Source: Deltaproteobacteria bacterium
Lineage (GTDB): Bacteria; Desulfobacterota; Desulfobacteria; Desulfobacterales; Magnetomoraceae
Assembly (NCBI GenBank): GCA_002753725.1
Contig: PEAL01000016.1
Coordinates: 1-33,837 of the forward strand
DNA length: 33,837 bases
Direction of reading: 5' to 3'
Under the pieces are notes generated by a model. The model worked only from the letters and a program-made list of their open reading frames with translations. It did no database searches and was not told where the DNA came from. A program made the translations under genes and the position numbers. Within the stretch, counting starts at the first letter, position 1. Every line of letters begins with the position of its first letter. Shown one piece after another: positions 1-8,556 of the stretch.

Positions 1-192
1 AGGAATACTCGAAAAATAAGTTCCCCATTTTAGATTGGAGTCCCAAAGCTTTAGCTTTGGGAGTTACAGAAAAACAACGCATTGAAAATCTAAGGAACTC
101 CCAAAGCTAAAGCTTTAGGACTCCACTATTCATCGAATTAAGGATCGTGTCTCCGAAATTAAAATGGAGAACTTATTTTTCGAGCAGTCCTA
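1..192 (+). mobile_element. MITE-like element, copy A (subfamily 1)
   Basis: This is a non-coding element of about 190 bp with imperfect terminal inverted repeats. The left end begins AGGAATACTCGAAAAATAAG, and the reverse complement of the right end reads TAGGACTGCTCGAAAAATAA. The core holds two 29-bp near-palindromes at 37-65 and 96-124, separated by 30 bp; each contains CCCAAAGCTAAAGCTTTGGG or a near match on one strand, a 9-bp stem with a 2-nt turn. Both ends look bounded by TA, which would suit a TA target as used by IS630/mariner-type transposases, but the left flank lies outside the window. Copy D (31570-31763) is its reverse complement with only about three or four differences, so movement or conversion is recent. 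No transposase is encoded. Confidence 0.8.
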
Positions 193-256
193 ACCTCTGC
201 TTCGGGATTCTGAAAAAATCCTGGTATAAAATATAAAAAACTGAGGGAATCAAAAA

Positions 257-862
257 ATGGAAAAACATATCACTATCCCCAACGGAAAAGAAACCATTGC
301 AGCCTGTATTGATGAACAAAGCGACATGCACGCAATCGTTATTATGCATCCGCATTCATTGATGGGTGGAAATATGGATAATCCAATTGTCCAGACAGCT
401 CAGCAAGTATTTGCTTCAAAAGGTCTCTCAACAGTGCGTTTTAATTTTAGAGGTGTGGGATATAGCACGGGTGTTTTTGATGATGGTATCGGCGAACAAG
501 ATGATTTAAAAGCAGTGATATCTTTTTTAAAAACAAAAGGTATTTATCAGATTGACCTCATCGGCTATTCATTTGGATCATGGGTTCTTGCACATGCCGC
601 TCAAACAAAACTTGATTATTCTCATGCAATGATGATCTCACCACCCATTGCATTTATGGATTTTTCGGAGATTCAACAGTTCCCTAATCTCATACATGTC
701 GTCACAGGCAGCAGGGACACATATGCGCCACCTGATCTGATTAAAAAATTTTTGACGGCCTGCCATTCAGAGGCACAATTAGATATTATTGAAGGTGCTG
801 ATCATTTTTATTCTTCTTATATGCTTGATATTGAAAAAATATTCAATCGATGGCACATATGA
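257..862 (+). CDS. Alpha/beta-fold hydrolase, small COG2945-like type
   Basis: This is a 201-residue cytoplasmic alpha/beta hydrolase. The nucleophile elbow is GYSFGSW with Ser105; a likely acid is Asp154 (GSRDTYAPP) and a likely base His183 (GADHF), giving a complete Ser-Asp-His triad in the expected order. The strand preceding the oxyanion region reads RFNFRGVGYSTG (61-72), typical of the small prokaryotic hydrolases grouped in COG2945, which have no lid domain. The length matches that group. The ATG follows a GAGGGA ribosome-binding site at 243-248. No signal peptide is seen. Substrate is unknown: this group includes poorly characterised esterases. It stands alone between the MITE and an envelope-protein gene 124 bp downstream. 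Confidence 0.85.
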   Translation: MEKHITIPNGKETIAACIDEQSDMHAIVIMHPHSLMGGNMDNPIVQTAQQVFASKGLSTVRFNFRGVGYSTGVFDDGIGEQDDLKAVISFLKTKGIYQIDLIGYSFGSWVLAHAAQTKLDYSHAMMISPPIAFMDFSEIQQFPNLIHVVTGSRDTYAPPDLIKKFLTACHSEAQLDIIEGADHFYSSYMLDIEKIFNRWHI

Positions 863-986
863 TGACATTCTTTCACCAAAGAAATTATTGATAGAATGAA
901 GACTTTTCCAAAAAATTGTGTTAATAATAAGGAATCATTTTTTTTTGATCACCTTAGTAAAACAAAATCAAAATGGAGAGTGCGTA

Positions 987-1640
987 ATGAAAATGAAAAT
1001 GTTTTTATTCTTCGTTGTTACCTGCCTATTATTGGTAACCACTGCTTTTTCAGAAACGCGTTATGTGACAGAACGTATGCGAATAACATTGCGAACAGGA
1101 CCCGATGTCTCTTACAAAGTGGTGGGGCTTGTTAATTCCGGTGAACCTGTTGAAATTATAGAAAGCCTGGAAGAATGGACACGTGTGGAAACGTCTGAAA
1201 GTAAAGTGGGATGGGTAATGACACGGTTTTTATCAACGGATATCCCTAAAAAAGATCTTCTTGAACGCCTTGAGAAAGAACATGAAAAGCTAAAAGAAAA
1301 ATCGACATCACTTGCCAGTGAGAATGAAAATCTCATTAAAGAAAACAAAGATATCAATCGTGAACTGAGCAAAAAAGTGTTAGAACTAAAAGCGCTCAAA
1401 GAAAAGTATGATACCCTTGATAAAGGGTGTCAAAAATACACTGCTCTTAAAAAAACACATGATCAAATCTCTCAACAGATGGATCAACGTCAGGCAGAAC
1501 TGGTTCAGCTTAAAGAAGAAAAAGCAATATTGGAATCCAATCAATTATTTTGGGGATTTGGTCTGGCACTGGGCGTTTTGGCTGTTGGTTTTATCATTGG
1601 AAAATCTTCTCAACGAAAACGTTCCGGACGTTTGACGTAG
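987..1640 (+). CDS. SH3-domain, coiled-coil, membrane-anchored envelope protein (YgiM/TIGR04211-like)
   Basis: The 217-residue product has a signal peptide (residues 1-22, ending TAFS before ETRY), a bacterial SH3 domain (about 24-85, with LRTGPDVSYKVVG and VGWVMTRFL), a long charged coiled coil (about 88-185), one transmembrane helix (187-206) and a basic tail (QRKRSGR). This order is that of the 'SH3 and anchor domain' family that includes E. coli YgiM. The SH3 and coiled coil should lie in the periplasm with the C-terminus inside. I chose the ATG at 987 because GGAGAG sits six bases upstream and a signal peptide follows directly; the longer GTG frame from 918 would bury the signal sequence. 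Exact role is unknown; SH3b domains usually bind peptidoglycan or cell-wall peptides. Confidence 0.85.
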   Translation: MKMKMFLFFVVTCLLLVTTAFSETRYVTERMRITLRTGPDVSYKVVGLVNSGEPVEIIESLEEWTRVETSESKVGWVMTRFLSTDIPKKDLLERLEKEHEKLKEKSTSLASENENLIKENKDINRELSKKVLELKALKEKYDTLDKGCQKYTALKKTHDQISQQMDQRQAELVQLKEEKAILESNQLFWGFGLALGVLAVGFIIGKSSQRKRSGRLT

Positions 1641-1729
1641 AATTTAGAATATAGATACCCATTAACAAGATGATTTTTCAACATATTTCAGATTTTCTGG
1701 AACATGGTCTTTTTTTTTATGGAACAATT

Positions 1730-3364
1730 ATGGACGATCAAACAGATTTTTTAATTATCGGTACAGGCGTTGCAGGCTTATCTTTAGCAATCAAACTGGC
1801 ACCTCATGGAACGGTCATGCTGATTACCAAAAAAGGCGCCAAAGATACCAATACCAATTTTGCACAGGGGGGAATTGCCTCTGTCTTTGGTTTAAAAGAT
1901 TCCTTTGAGTTGCACATCAAAGATACGCTTGAAGCCGGTGATGGCCTTTGCAACCTCGAATCGGTTGAAATGGTTGTTAATGAAGGCCCGGATCGTATTA
2001 AAGAATTGATTGATTATGGGGTTCAATTTAATACAAAAAATGATCATGGCCATGAAAGACTGGACCTGGGGCGTGAAGGCGGACACTCAAAAAATCGTAT
2101 TGTTCATGCCCAGGATATGACAGGCCGAGCTGTTGAAGAAGTCTTGCTGAACAAAGTCAAGGAAACCCCTAATATCAAACTTCTGGAAAATCATATTGCC
2201 ATTGATCTGATCACTTATTCTGTTCGCATGAAACGAGGGATGGTTATATCATCACGCGATGATATTTGCTGTGGTGCATATGTTTTGGATGTTGAAAACA
2301 GCCGTGTAAAAACATTTCATTCAAAAATGACCTTTCTGTCAACCGGTGGGGCAGGAAAGGTTTATTTGTATACAAGCAATCCTGATGTTGCAACAGGCGA
2401 CGGCATTGCTATGGGCTATCGCGCAGGCGCCAGTGTTGCAAACCTTGAATTTGTTCAATTTCATCCAACCTGTCTGTATCACCCGGATGCAAAAAACTTT
2501 TTAATTTCTGAAGCGGTTCGTGGAGAAGGCGGAATTCTGATCAATGCTGCTGGAGAATCCTTTATGGAAAAATACGATCCCAGAAAAGATTTAGCCTGTA
2601 GAGATGTTGTTGCTCGAGCAATTGATCATGAACTCAAAATGTCTGGTGATGATTCTGTCTTTTTAGATATTTCCCATAAAAAACCTGAAACCATTATCAA
2701 AAGATTTCCCAATATTTATCAAAAATGTATGTCATATGGCATTGATTTATTAAAGGAACCGATTCCTGTTGTACCTGCAGCCCACTACATGTGCGGTGGA
2801 TTGGCTACCGATTTGAACGGTCGCACAGATATTAAACGCCTGTATGCTATTGGAGAAACTGCCTGCACTGGATTACACGGCGCAAATCGTCTGGCCAGTA
2901 ATTCTTTACTTGAAGCCCTTGTTTATGCAGATAAAGCAGCCAATGATGCTATTTGTGAGTTGAAAAATAAAGCATTTGACGAATCCTGGAATATTCCCCC
3001 CTGGGATGAAGTGGACACCACTGATAGTGATGAAGCCATTGTTGTGTCCCACAATTGGGATGAAATCCGCAGGCTCATGTGGAATTATGTTGGCATTGTT
3101 CGCTCAGATAAACGACTTCAAAGAGCCAAGCGCCGAATTGAAACTATTCAAAAGGAAATAAATGAATACTACTGGGACTTTAAGGTAACCTCTGACTTAT
3201 TGGAATTGCGCAACATTGCAACAGTTGCACAACTCATTATTGAATCCGCAACGATTCGACAAGAAAGTAGAGGCTTACATTACAATATTCTGTATCCAAA
3301 TCATGATGATATCCATTGGAAAAAAGATACCTTGTTAAAAAATATTAGAAAAAATATATTATGA
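1730..3364 (+). CDS. nadB: L-aspartate oxidase
   Basis: NadB oxidises L-aspartate to iminoaspartate, the first step of de novo NAD synthesis, using FAD and either oxygen or fumarate. The 544-residue product carries the N-terminal dinucleotide motif GTGVAG (11-16), the FAQGGIA and DTLEAGDGLCN segments, GREGGHSKNRIVHAQDMTGR, the active-site strand SEAVRGEGG (about 260-268), CRDVVARAID, and IPVVPAAHYMCGG followed by the C-terminal helical domain with MWNYVGIVR. These features separate NadB from fumarate reductase and succinate dehydrogenase flavoproteins. The ATG at 1730 gives the usual N-terminus; an in-frame ATG at 1670 would add 20 residues not typical of the family, and neither start has a strong ribosome-binding site. 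No nadA or nadC is adjacent. The RAMP cluster begins 65 bp downstream. Confidence 0.95.
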   Translation: MDDQTDFLIIGTGVAGLSLAIKLAPHGTVMLITKKGAKDTNTNFAQGGIASVFGLKDSFELHIKDTLEAGDGLCNLESVEMVVNEGPDRIKELIDYGVQFNTKNDHGHERLDLGREGGHSKNRIVHAQDMTGRAVEEVLLNKVKETPNIKLLENHIAIDLITYSVRMKRGMVISSRDDICCGAYVLDVENSRVKTFHSKMTFLSTGGAGKVYLYTSNPDVATGDGIAMGYRAGASVANLEFVQFHPTCLYHPDAKNFLISEAVRGEGGILINAAGESFMEKYDPRKDLACRDVVARAIDHELKMSGDDSVFLDISHKKPETIIKRFPNIYQKCMSYGIDLLKEPIPVVPAAHYMCGGLATDLNGRTDIKRLYAIGETACTGLHGANRLASNSLLEALVYADKAANDAICELKNKAFDESWNIPPWDEVDTTDSDEAIVVSHNWDEIRRLMWNYVGIVRSDKRLQRAKRRIETIQKEINEYYWDFKVTSDLLELRNIATVAQLIIESATIRQESRGLHYNILYPNHDDIHWKKDTLLKNIRKNIL

Positions 3365-3429
3365 TAAAAATTTTGTTTATGATCCAAAATTATTCAATCT
3401 ATAATCTAAAGAACAGAAAGGAATAACAA

Positions 3430-6400
3430 ATGCTACTTAAAGGTAAGCTCATTGCAGAAGCTCCTATATATAGGGGCAATGCACGAAAAACTTTATTTAC
3501 AAGAGATGGCGATGGCACACAACGGCTGGTATCTCTTTCAGGAGAAATTTCTGGCACAGCTCAAGCACTGATGGATGCATTTATTGGTAAATCGAGAAAT
3601 GGACAAAATATTGGATTGATCAATGCGCTGTGGCAAAGACTGTATAATACACAGATGCCAGATACTTTGATTCGACGTGTGGATTGTAAGCTCGCTAAAG
3701 AATCCTATCCAAAGGATAATTTTTTTGATCTACGAATGGGCATTCGTTTAAATGAAGATCGTTCTGCTGCTGAAGCTAATGCCAACTATAAAATGGAAAC
3801 GATTTTTCGACATTCTGTGTTTGATTTTAGCATGGATGTTAATGACAGTATCATCAGAAAAGGGGATTTACTCGCTCAATTGTATTATGTATTGGAAGAA
3901 CTCAAATCCGGTCGTTTTTGGTTTGGGGCTGGAAAAAGTAAGGGACTTGGCCGATGTCTCCTTCAATTGACATCCGACCTGCCCAAACCTTTAAAACATC
4001 CAGAAATTACTTCTGATGCAAATCATACGACCATTGGTATTGATATCAGCGCATCCAATCCTCTGTTGGTGGGGTGGAACTGGGGAAAGATCGATCCCAA
4101 TGTTCCTGCTTTTGCTGCCATTGAAGGCCGTATTCTTTTAGAAGGCTTACGCGATCTTCCGGAACCTGTTTCAAAACGCTTAAATATTAGTATTGGGGGC
4201 CCCATTTCCAGCCCCGAAGATTGGAAAGAAAAATTTAAAAACTTTCTTCCCAAAGCGATTGTTGCCTGGTTATCTGAACAGGGTGCAAAGGAAAAAACAT
4301 TCTGGGTATTTCCAACAGTAAACATGGCTAAACTGGCCAAGGGTAAATACCCATTGCAGAAAAAATTGTTAAACAAAGTGAAGACACTGGGTGACAAACA
4401 GTTTTCAACACAAGAAGATGCTGAAAAAGCGTTCAATGATGCACTGGAAAAAGACGCTAAAAAAGCCAAACGCGCGCTTGATATTCTAGAAAAATGCACA
4501 GCTTCCAGTCAGGAACTGGATCTTTCAACATGGCAACTGATCGCTGACCCATTAGGACTGGACAAGACTCTTTTTCAGGAAATATCACTGATTATCAAAG
4601 ATGATGTTGCCTTACTTAAAAAACTTGAAAAAGCTATGCAATCAGTTTTCCCCCAATTGTTTGAACAAATTGATCGCCAGGTCAAGTTGATTCAAAGTGA
4701 TGCCTGGATTGATATGGAACTATCGATTCGTGAAGAACACATTATGATTAAACAAATGATTGGCGAAGGAAAAATTTCTGAATGGGATTGGGGAGATGCC
4801 AATACGCCCCCCAAAGGAATCAAGTCTGCAACCTGGAAAGAATTCATGGTGGCTCATGCCAGGGTTCGTTACAAACACATGACCAACCGACCCAATCTGA
4901 CCAAAAGTATTCAAAACGATCAAAATGTTATTGCTTTTTTAAATGGCTACCGGAATCGAACCCGTCAGGAATTGTCACAATCCAATTTGACTGATTTTCG
5001 TGGTGGCGGCCCCTCCGGAAGATTTATTTCAAGGCAATTTGGTAAACCCTATGATACGGTGTTCATGCGCATGCTGACATGGAAACAATCTGATCATAAA
5101 GAAGGCTGGGAAGTGTTTATCCCTGGCAGCACCCTCAAAGGCGCATTTCGAAAGCGCGGTTCTCAAATACTCAATACCCTCTGGGGTGAAAATTCTCCCA
5201 AAACACGCTATGTGATTGAAAGAATTTTTGGCGCACAAGGCAAACGTGGCCTGCTCCTTTTTTCTGATGCTTATTTAAAAGATCCCAATGCACCCGATGA
5301 GGTCTGGTGTTCAATGGATGGTGTTCGCATGAATCCATCAACCGGCAAACCCATTGAAGAAGCAAAATGTGATTATCTGTTTGCCTATGGCCATCAACTC
5401 CTTTTTGATATGCGCATTGACATTCAGGATATTATTGAAAAAGACCAGGAAGTCTTATCAGTGATCACGCATTTGCTTCGAGATTTTCAAGAAGGCGAAA
5501 TCCCATTGGGCGGAGAAAAAACAAATGGTTTTGGTTGGGTGAATGCCAATGTGAATACCTTAAAATGGCAAACAGCAAACCCGTCAAAGATTGTCCAAAA
5601 ATGGCTGAATCTGATTCTTCCAAAAGAATTAGAGTCTGACGGCCCCTGGAAAAAAGCGAGTATTAAACAAGATAAGATGGCAGAGGCCTTGATACCTCTG
5701 ACCCCCTTAAAAGCAGATATCAAAATGACTGCACCGCCAATGGCACGAGAAGGTTTTATTTCTCATCGGTCTTTTGGTGGACATTGCGGGGTTCTCCTTT
5801 TGGAAGCTAAAACGCTGACACCATTGGCCATCAAAGAAAGCGGTGAGCCTTCATTTACGAAACAAATGAAGGGTGAACAGGTCAATGGATGGGATTTTTT
5901 CAGCATGGCACCCCCTGAAAACAAATTACGTGAATCTGCCAAAAAATATGCAATCCCGAGTAAAACCATCAAAGGAATGATTCGCCATATTTATACCATT
6001 GCCAGTGATTCAAGAGGAACCAGTGCCAATATTGGTACGCTCAATGATGCTGACAGTCTGTTTGGATGGGTTGGTCATGGTCCCAATCAAGCCCTGATGG
6101 GACGCATGTCATTTGAATTTGCTTACTTTGATGATCCAAAACTTTCCTGGTATAAAGTGCCTTATCCCTATGGAAAATGGGAATTTGTCAAACAACAATG
6201 GAAAGAAACAGCATCTAAAAAGAATGCCACCGCCACAAAAATCAAAGATTGGCGTATTTTTACCCATGCGCCGCTTGCACCCTGTGTGTCCCAAATAGAT
6301 GAATTCTCACCAGATACTGTACAGGCGTCATACAATCGTGCTGTTGAGGCGGGAAGCACCTGCACATTTGCTGTTCGTTTCTGGAATTTAGAAACAGAAG

Positions 6401-6648
6401 AACTTCAACGCCTGATCTGGAGTCTTGTCCTTGAAAAAGGTCTGGCACACAAATGTGGCAATAGCCGATACCTTGGAATGGGAAGCCTTCAACTCAAATT
6501 ACTTCCGGAAAGCTATACAATCAAATGGGATTCCCGCTATGAAAATGATAACTGGAAAGACCCCATTGATCTTGATCAATGGCTCAAAACGGATTGTATC
6601 AAAAATTATACTGCATTAAAGGATGCTCTCGATGCAACATGCCTTTGA
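3430..6648 (+). CDS. Multi-RAMP (Cas7-like) fusion protein, three glycine-loop units
   Basis: This 1072-residue protein contains at least three RAMP units of the Cas7/Csm3 kind. Unit 1 (about 1-185) starts LKGKLIAEAPIYRG, has a Csm3-like MGIRLNEDRSAAEANANYK stretch, and ends in a glycine loop GAGKSKGLGR (166-175). Unit 2 (about 455-715) has IPGSTLKGAFR (564-574), SMDGVRMNPSTGKP, and loop PLGGEKTNGFGW (692-703). Unit 3 (about 745-1030) has IPSKTIKGMIR (842-852) and loop GNSRYLGMG (1010-1018). Between units 1 and 2 lies a lysine-rich helical segment (about 190-450), possibly a degenerate fourth RAMP plus a Cas11-like helical bundle. The layout recalls Cas7-11/gRAMP of type III-E but is shorter. 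RAMP families such as TIGR03986 are another possible relation. AAAGGA lies seven bases before the ATG. Catalytic residues cannot be fixed by eye; Asp26 or Asp28 (TRDGDG) are candidates. Confidence 0.82.
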   Translation: MLLKGKLIAEAPIYRGNARKTLFTRDGDGTQRLVSLSGEISGTAQALMDAFIGKSRNGQNIGLINALWQRLYNTQMPDTLIRRVDCKLAKESYPKDNFFDLRMGIRLNEDRSAAEANANYKMETIFRHSVFDFSMDVNDSIIRKGDLLAQLYYVLEELKSGRFWFGAGKSKGLGRCLLQLTSDLPKPLKHPEITSDANHTTIGIDISASNPLLVGWNWGKIDPNVPAFAAIEGRILLEGLRDLPEPVSKRLNISIGGPISSPEDWKEKFKNFLPKAIVAWLSEQGAKEKTFWVFPTVNMAKLAKGKYPLQKKLLNKVKTLGDKQFSTQEDAEKAFNDALEKDAKKAKRALDILEKCTASSQELDLSTWQLIADPLGLDKTLFQEISLIIKDDVALLKKLEKAMQSVFPQLFEQIDRQVKLIQSDAWIDMELSIREEHIMIKQMIGEGKISEWDWGDANTPPKGIKSATWKEFMVAHARVRYKHMTNRPNLTKSIQNDQNVIAFLNGYRNRTRQELSQSNLTDFRGGGPSGRFISRQFGKPYDTVFMRMLTWKQSDHKEGWEVFIPGSTLKGAFRKRGSQILNTLWGENSPKTRYVIERIFGAQGKRGLLLFSDAYLKDPNAPDEVWCSMDGVRMNPSTGKPIEEAKCDYLFAYGHQLLFDMRIDIQDIIEKDQEVLSVITHLLRDFQEGEIPLGGEKTNGFGWVNANVNTLKWQTANPSKIVQKWLNLILPKELESDGPWKKASIKQDKMAEALIPLTPLKADIKMTAPPMAREGFISHRSFGGHCGVLLLEAKTLTPLAIKESGEPSFTKQMKGEQVNGWDFFSMAPPENKLRESAKKYAIPSKTIKGMIRHIYTIASDSRGTSANIGTLNDADSLFGWVGHGPNQALMGRMSFEFAYFDDPKLSWYKVPYPYGKWEFVKQQWKETASKKNATATKIKDWRIFTHAPLAPCVSQIDEFSPDTVQASYNRAVEAGSTCTFAVRFWNLETEELQRLIWSLVLEKGLAHKCGNSRYLGMGSLQLKLLPESYTIKWDSRYENDNWKDPIDLDQWLKTDCIKNYTALKDALDATCL

Positions 6649-7534
6649 TTGGCTCCGAATCTGCAAAACCGGGGGAGAATTGCTGTCAACATTGGATCTA
6701 TTATCTGATGAACCTGATCTCCCCTCAATTATCGCAAAAGAAGACCGTCTGGGAGTACCCCAGACGGCCTTTGATGGCTCATGCCTTAGATGTCGATATT
6801 ATACACGATTGACGAACACTCACTATTGTTATTTTTGTAATCATGTGATGACGCGAGAATCGATCATACGTCCTTTTGCGCGTCATTCGGTTATTCTGTG
6901 GGGATTTGTCAATCATTCTCCCATAAAAATGCCCCAAACAAAATTTGATATTTTTTACAATATTTTGGATGAAAAACATTTTATTTGTTGTACAAATCGA
7001 TGGCATTTAAAATCGTTTTTACAGGAAATCGGACTTTCTCAAGGCCCTGACTGGTTGGGATTGATTCAGATTTTTCCGGTCTTTGCGGGTGGTGAAACCA
7101 CAACCATGTCTGATATTCTGTGCAGTGCTGTGCATGAAGAAAAAAATATTATGCTCAATCAATTATATATTCAATTCTATGCCACTCCCTATCAATTGTT
7201 CACCAAAAAAGACAGAGACCGTGAGGGCAAATTAACCTTCACGATGTCCGAATTTATCGGCTATCTGGAAATGGCAGAAATTTTTAAACGCGGGCTGTAT
7301 CTTGAAGAGCAGGACCGATTACTGGAAGTTCTCAACCTCAAGGATCCGACAGAAAAACAATTTTATTGGGGAAGATTTATCGGACAAATCAGATCCGAAG
7401 CACGAGATTTTTTAGACTCCTGGAATATGCGATTGTGGGTGCCGGAGCAAGTCAGCTTATTTTATGAGTTACTTGATTTCGCAAAATTTGATCCAGATAA
7501 ATGTATTTCAAACATGTTCAGAAATGAGGAATAG
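6632..7534 (+). CDS. Zinc-ribbon protein of unknown function in RAMP cluster
   Basis: I do not recognise this 300-residue protein. It is cytoplasmic in appearance, with no signal peptide or membrane segment. A probable zinc site lies near the N-terminus: Cys51-x2-Cys54-x11-Cys66-x2-Cys69, in SCLRCRYY and HYCYFCNH. The rest is a mix of aromatic-rich strands (HSVILWGFVNH) and a helical C-terminal half (about 195-300). I see no nuclease, ATPase or GGDD motif. I chose the ATG at 6632 because AAAGGA (6618-6623) lies eight bases before it; an in-frame ATG at 6623 overlaps that site. The start overlaps the upstream RAMP gene by 17 bp and the stop lies two bases before the next gene, so the three are almost certainly co-translated. 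A structural or small-subunit-like role in the same complex is a guess. Confidence 0.8.
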   Translation: MQHAFDWLRICKTGGELLSTLDLLSDEPDLPSIIAKEDRLGVPQTAFDGSCLRCRYYTRLTNTHYCYFCNHVMTRESIIRPFARHSVILWGFVNHSPIKMPQTKFDIFYNILDEKHFICCTNRWHLKSFLQEIGLSQGPDWLGLIQIFPVFAGGETTTMSDILCSAVHEEKNIMLNQLYIQFYATPYQLFTKKDRDREGKLTFTMSEFIGYLEMAEIFKRGLYLEEQDRLLEVLNLKDPTEKQFYWGRFIGQIRSEARDFLDSWNMRLWVPEQVSLFYELLDFAKFDPDKCISNMFRNEE

Positions 7535-7536
7535 CT

Positions 7537-8520
7537 GTGAAGTCATTGTTTTTCATGCACTCTACCAAACTGATTCGATACTTGATTGCCTGGCGTGTCA
7601 ATACATCAATGGTAAGGCTGCCGCTTGATTTTTCTGCTCTTCTTTCCAAGACATTGAGCAAAGCCATTGCCGATCGGCTTTCCACAAAAGATGCCAGAGT
7701 ATGGCGAAAATGTCTTGATACAGAGAGGCAACAGATGTTTAACGCATCTGCAACAGGCGGTACTAATATTAAAGATAATTATCCAGAAACCCCCTGGCCC
7801 ATCCATGCCATCATTTTACCACACACCTCAAAACGAAATTATGGACACAATGAAACCATTCTATGGGAGTTAAAACTGATTGGCGACAACGCGGATCATG
7901 GTTTTTTTTTGGAGGCGATCCTGCCAGCGATGGAGCAACTCAGTTTTGAGCCTAAAGGCCGATTGAACGTTTGGGGACATTTTGATATTCAACATATTTG
8001 GGTGGCCAATGGCAATGCCTGGGATCCATTAATTGTCGATGGACAGCTCAACCTGCGATACCATCCAAAACCGCTTCAATGGAGCTCTCATTTTTCCGAA
8101 CGAACGTATACGCGAGAAATGACACACCAAAAAAATCTTGTTTTTCTGACACCATTTGAATTTGCACCACAACATGTGGGGCAAATGAAAGACCAATTCC
8201 TGCCAGATATGACCATCCTGTTAGAATCTCTGATCCGCCGATGGAGTTTTTTTACATCATCAAAGATTCAAAAAGAAATCTGGGATCTGCTACCAGCATC
8301 GATCCTAAGCGAAGTCAAAAAAGCCTGGGAAACAGCATCTACAATGAAAATCCAATCTTATAATATTTCACCTGCACTGAAAGATGCTCCGGGATTATGG
8401 AAAGGTGAACTTCAATACAGAGAAATTCCTTTTTTTCTTTTGCCATATTTGGATATGGCCGCAATTTTACATGTAGGACATAAAACTCATTATGGGTGTG
8501 GGACGTTTGTTATGTGTTAA
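7537..8520 (+). CDS. Cas6-like RAMP protein (putative guide-RNA processing endoribonuclease)
   Basis: The 327-residue product resembles Cas6 proteins of the kind with a C-terminal PF10040-like domain. The strongest sign is the C-terminal segment: a hydrophobic helix (FFLLPYLDMAAILHVG) running into a glycine-rich loop GHKTHYGCGTF (314-324) at the extreme C-terminus, as in Cas6 where this loop holds the RNA. The middle has IHAIILPHTS and an ILWELKLIGDNADHGFFLEA segment like the 'P...G..l.f.ltL.G' region of that family, followed by a glycine-containing turn (EPKGRLNVWG). Cas6 cuts CRISPR precursor RNA in repeats. The GTG start has TGAGGA six bases upstream, formed by the end of the previous gene. 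No CRISPR array is visible in the window, and catalytic residues cannot be assigned by eye. Confidence 0.72.
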   Translation: MKSLFFMHSTKLIRYLIAWRVNTSMVRLPLDFSALLSKTLSKAIADRLSTKDARVWRKCLDTERQQMFNASATGGTNIKDNYPETPWPIHAIILPHTSKRNYGHNETILWELKLIGDNADHGFFLEAILPAMEQLSFEPKGRLNVWGHFDIQHIWVANGNAWDPLIVDGQLNLRYHPKPLQWSSHFSERTYTREMTHQKNLVFLTPFEFAPQHVGQMKDQFLPDMTILLESLIRRWSFFTSSKIQKEIWDLLPASILSEVKKAWETASTMKIQSYNISPALKDAPGLWKGELQYREIPFFLLPYLDMAAILHVGHKTHYGCGTFVMC

Positions 8521-8556
8521 TTGGGAGTATCCAAAGGTTGGGGTAATGCTCATAAC

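Noticed and set aside
37..124. Two palindromic repeats with a 30-bp gap as a mini CRISPR array
   Set aside because: The repeats are in inverted orientation and the gap sequence is the same in copies A, C and D, so it is part of a mobile element.
896..1135. 79-residue open frame overlapping the SH3 protein
   Set aside because: It is a different frame of the 5' part of the SH3-protein gene, with no ribosome-binding site or recognisable protein features.
6632..7534. Cas10 remnant, because of a CX2C-x11-CX2C zinc site
   Set aside because: No GGDD, HD or palm-like motif is visible; the zinc site alone is not enough.
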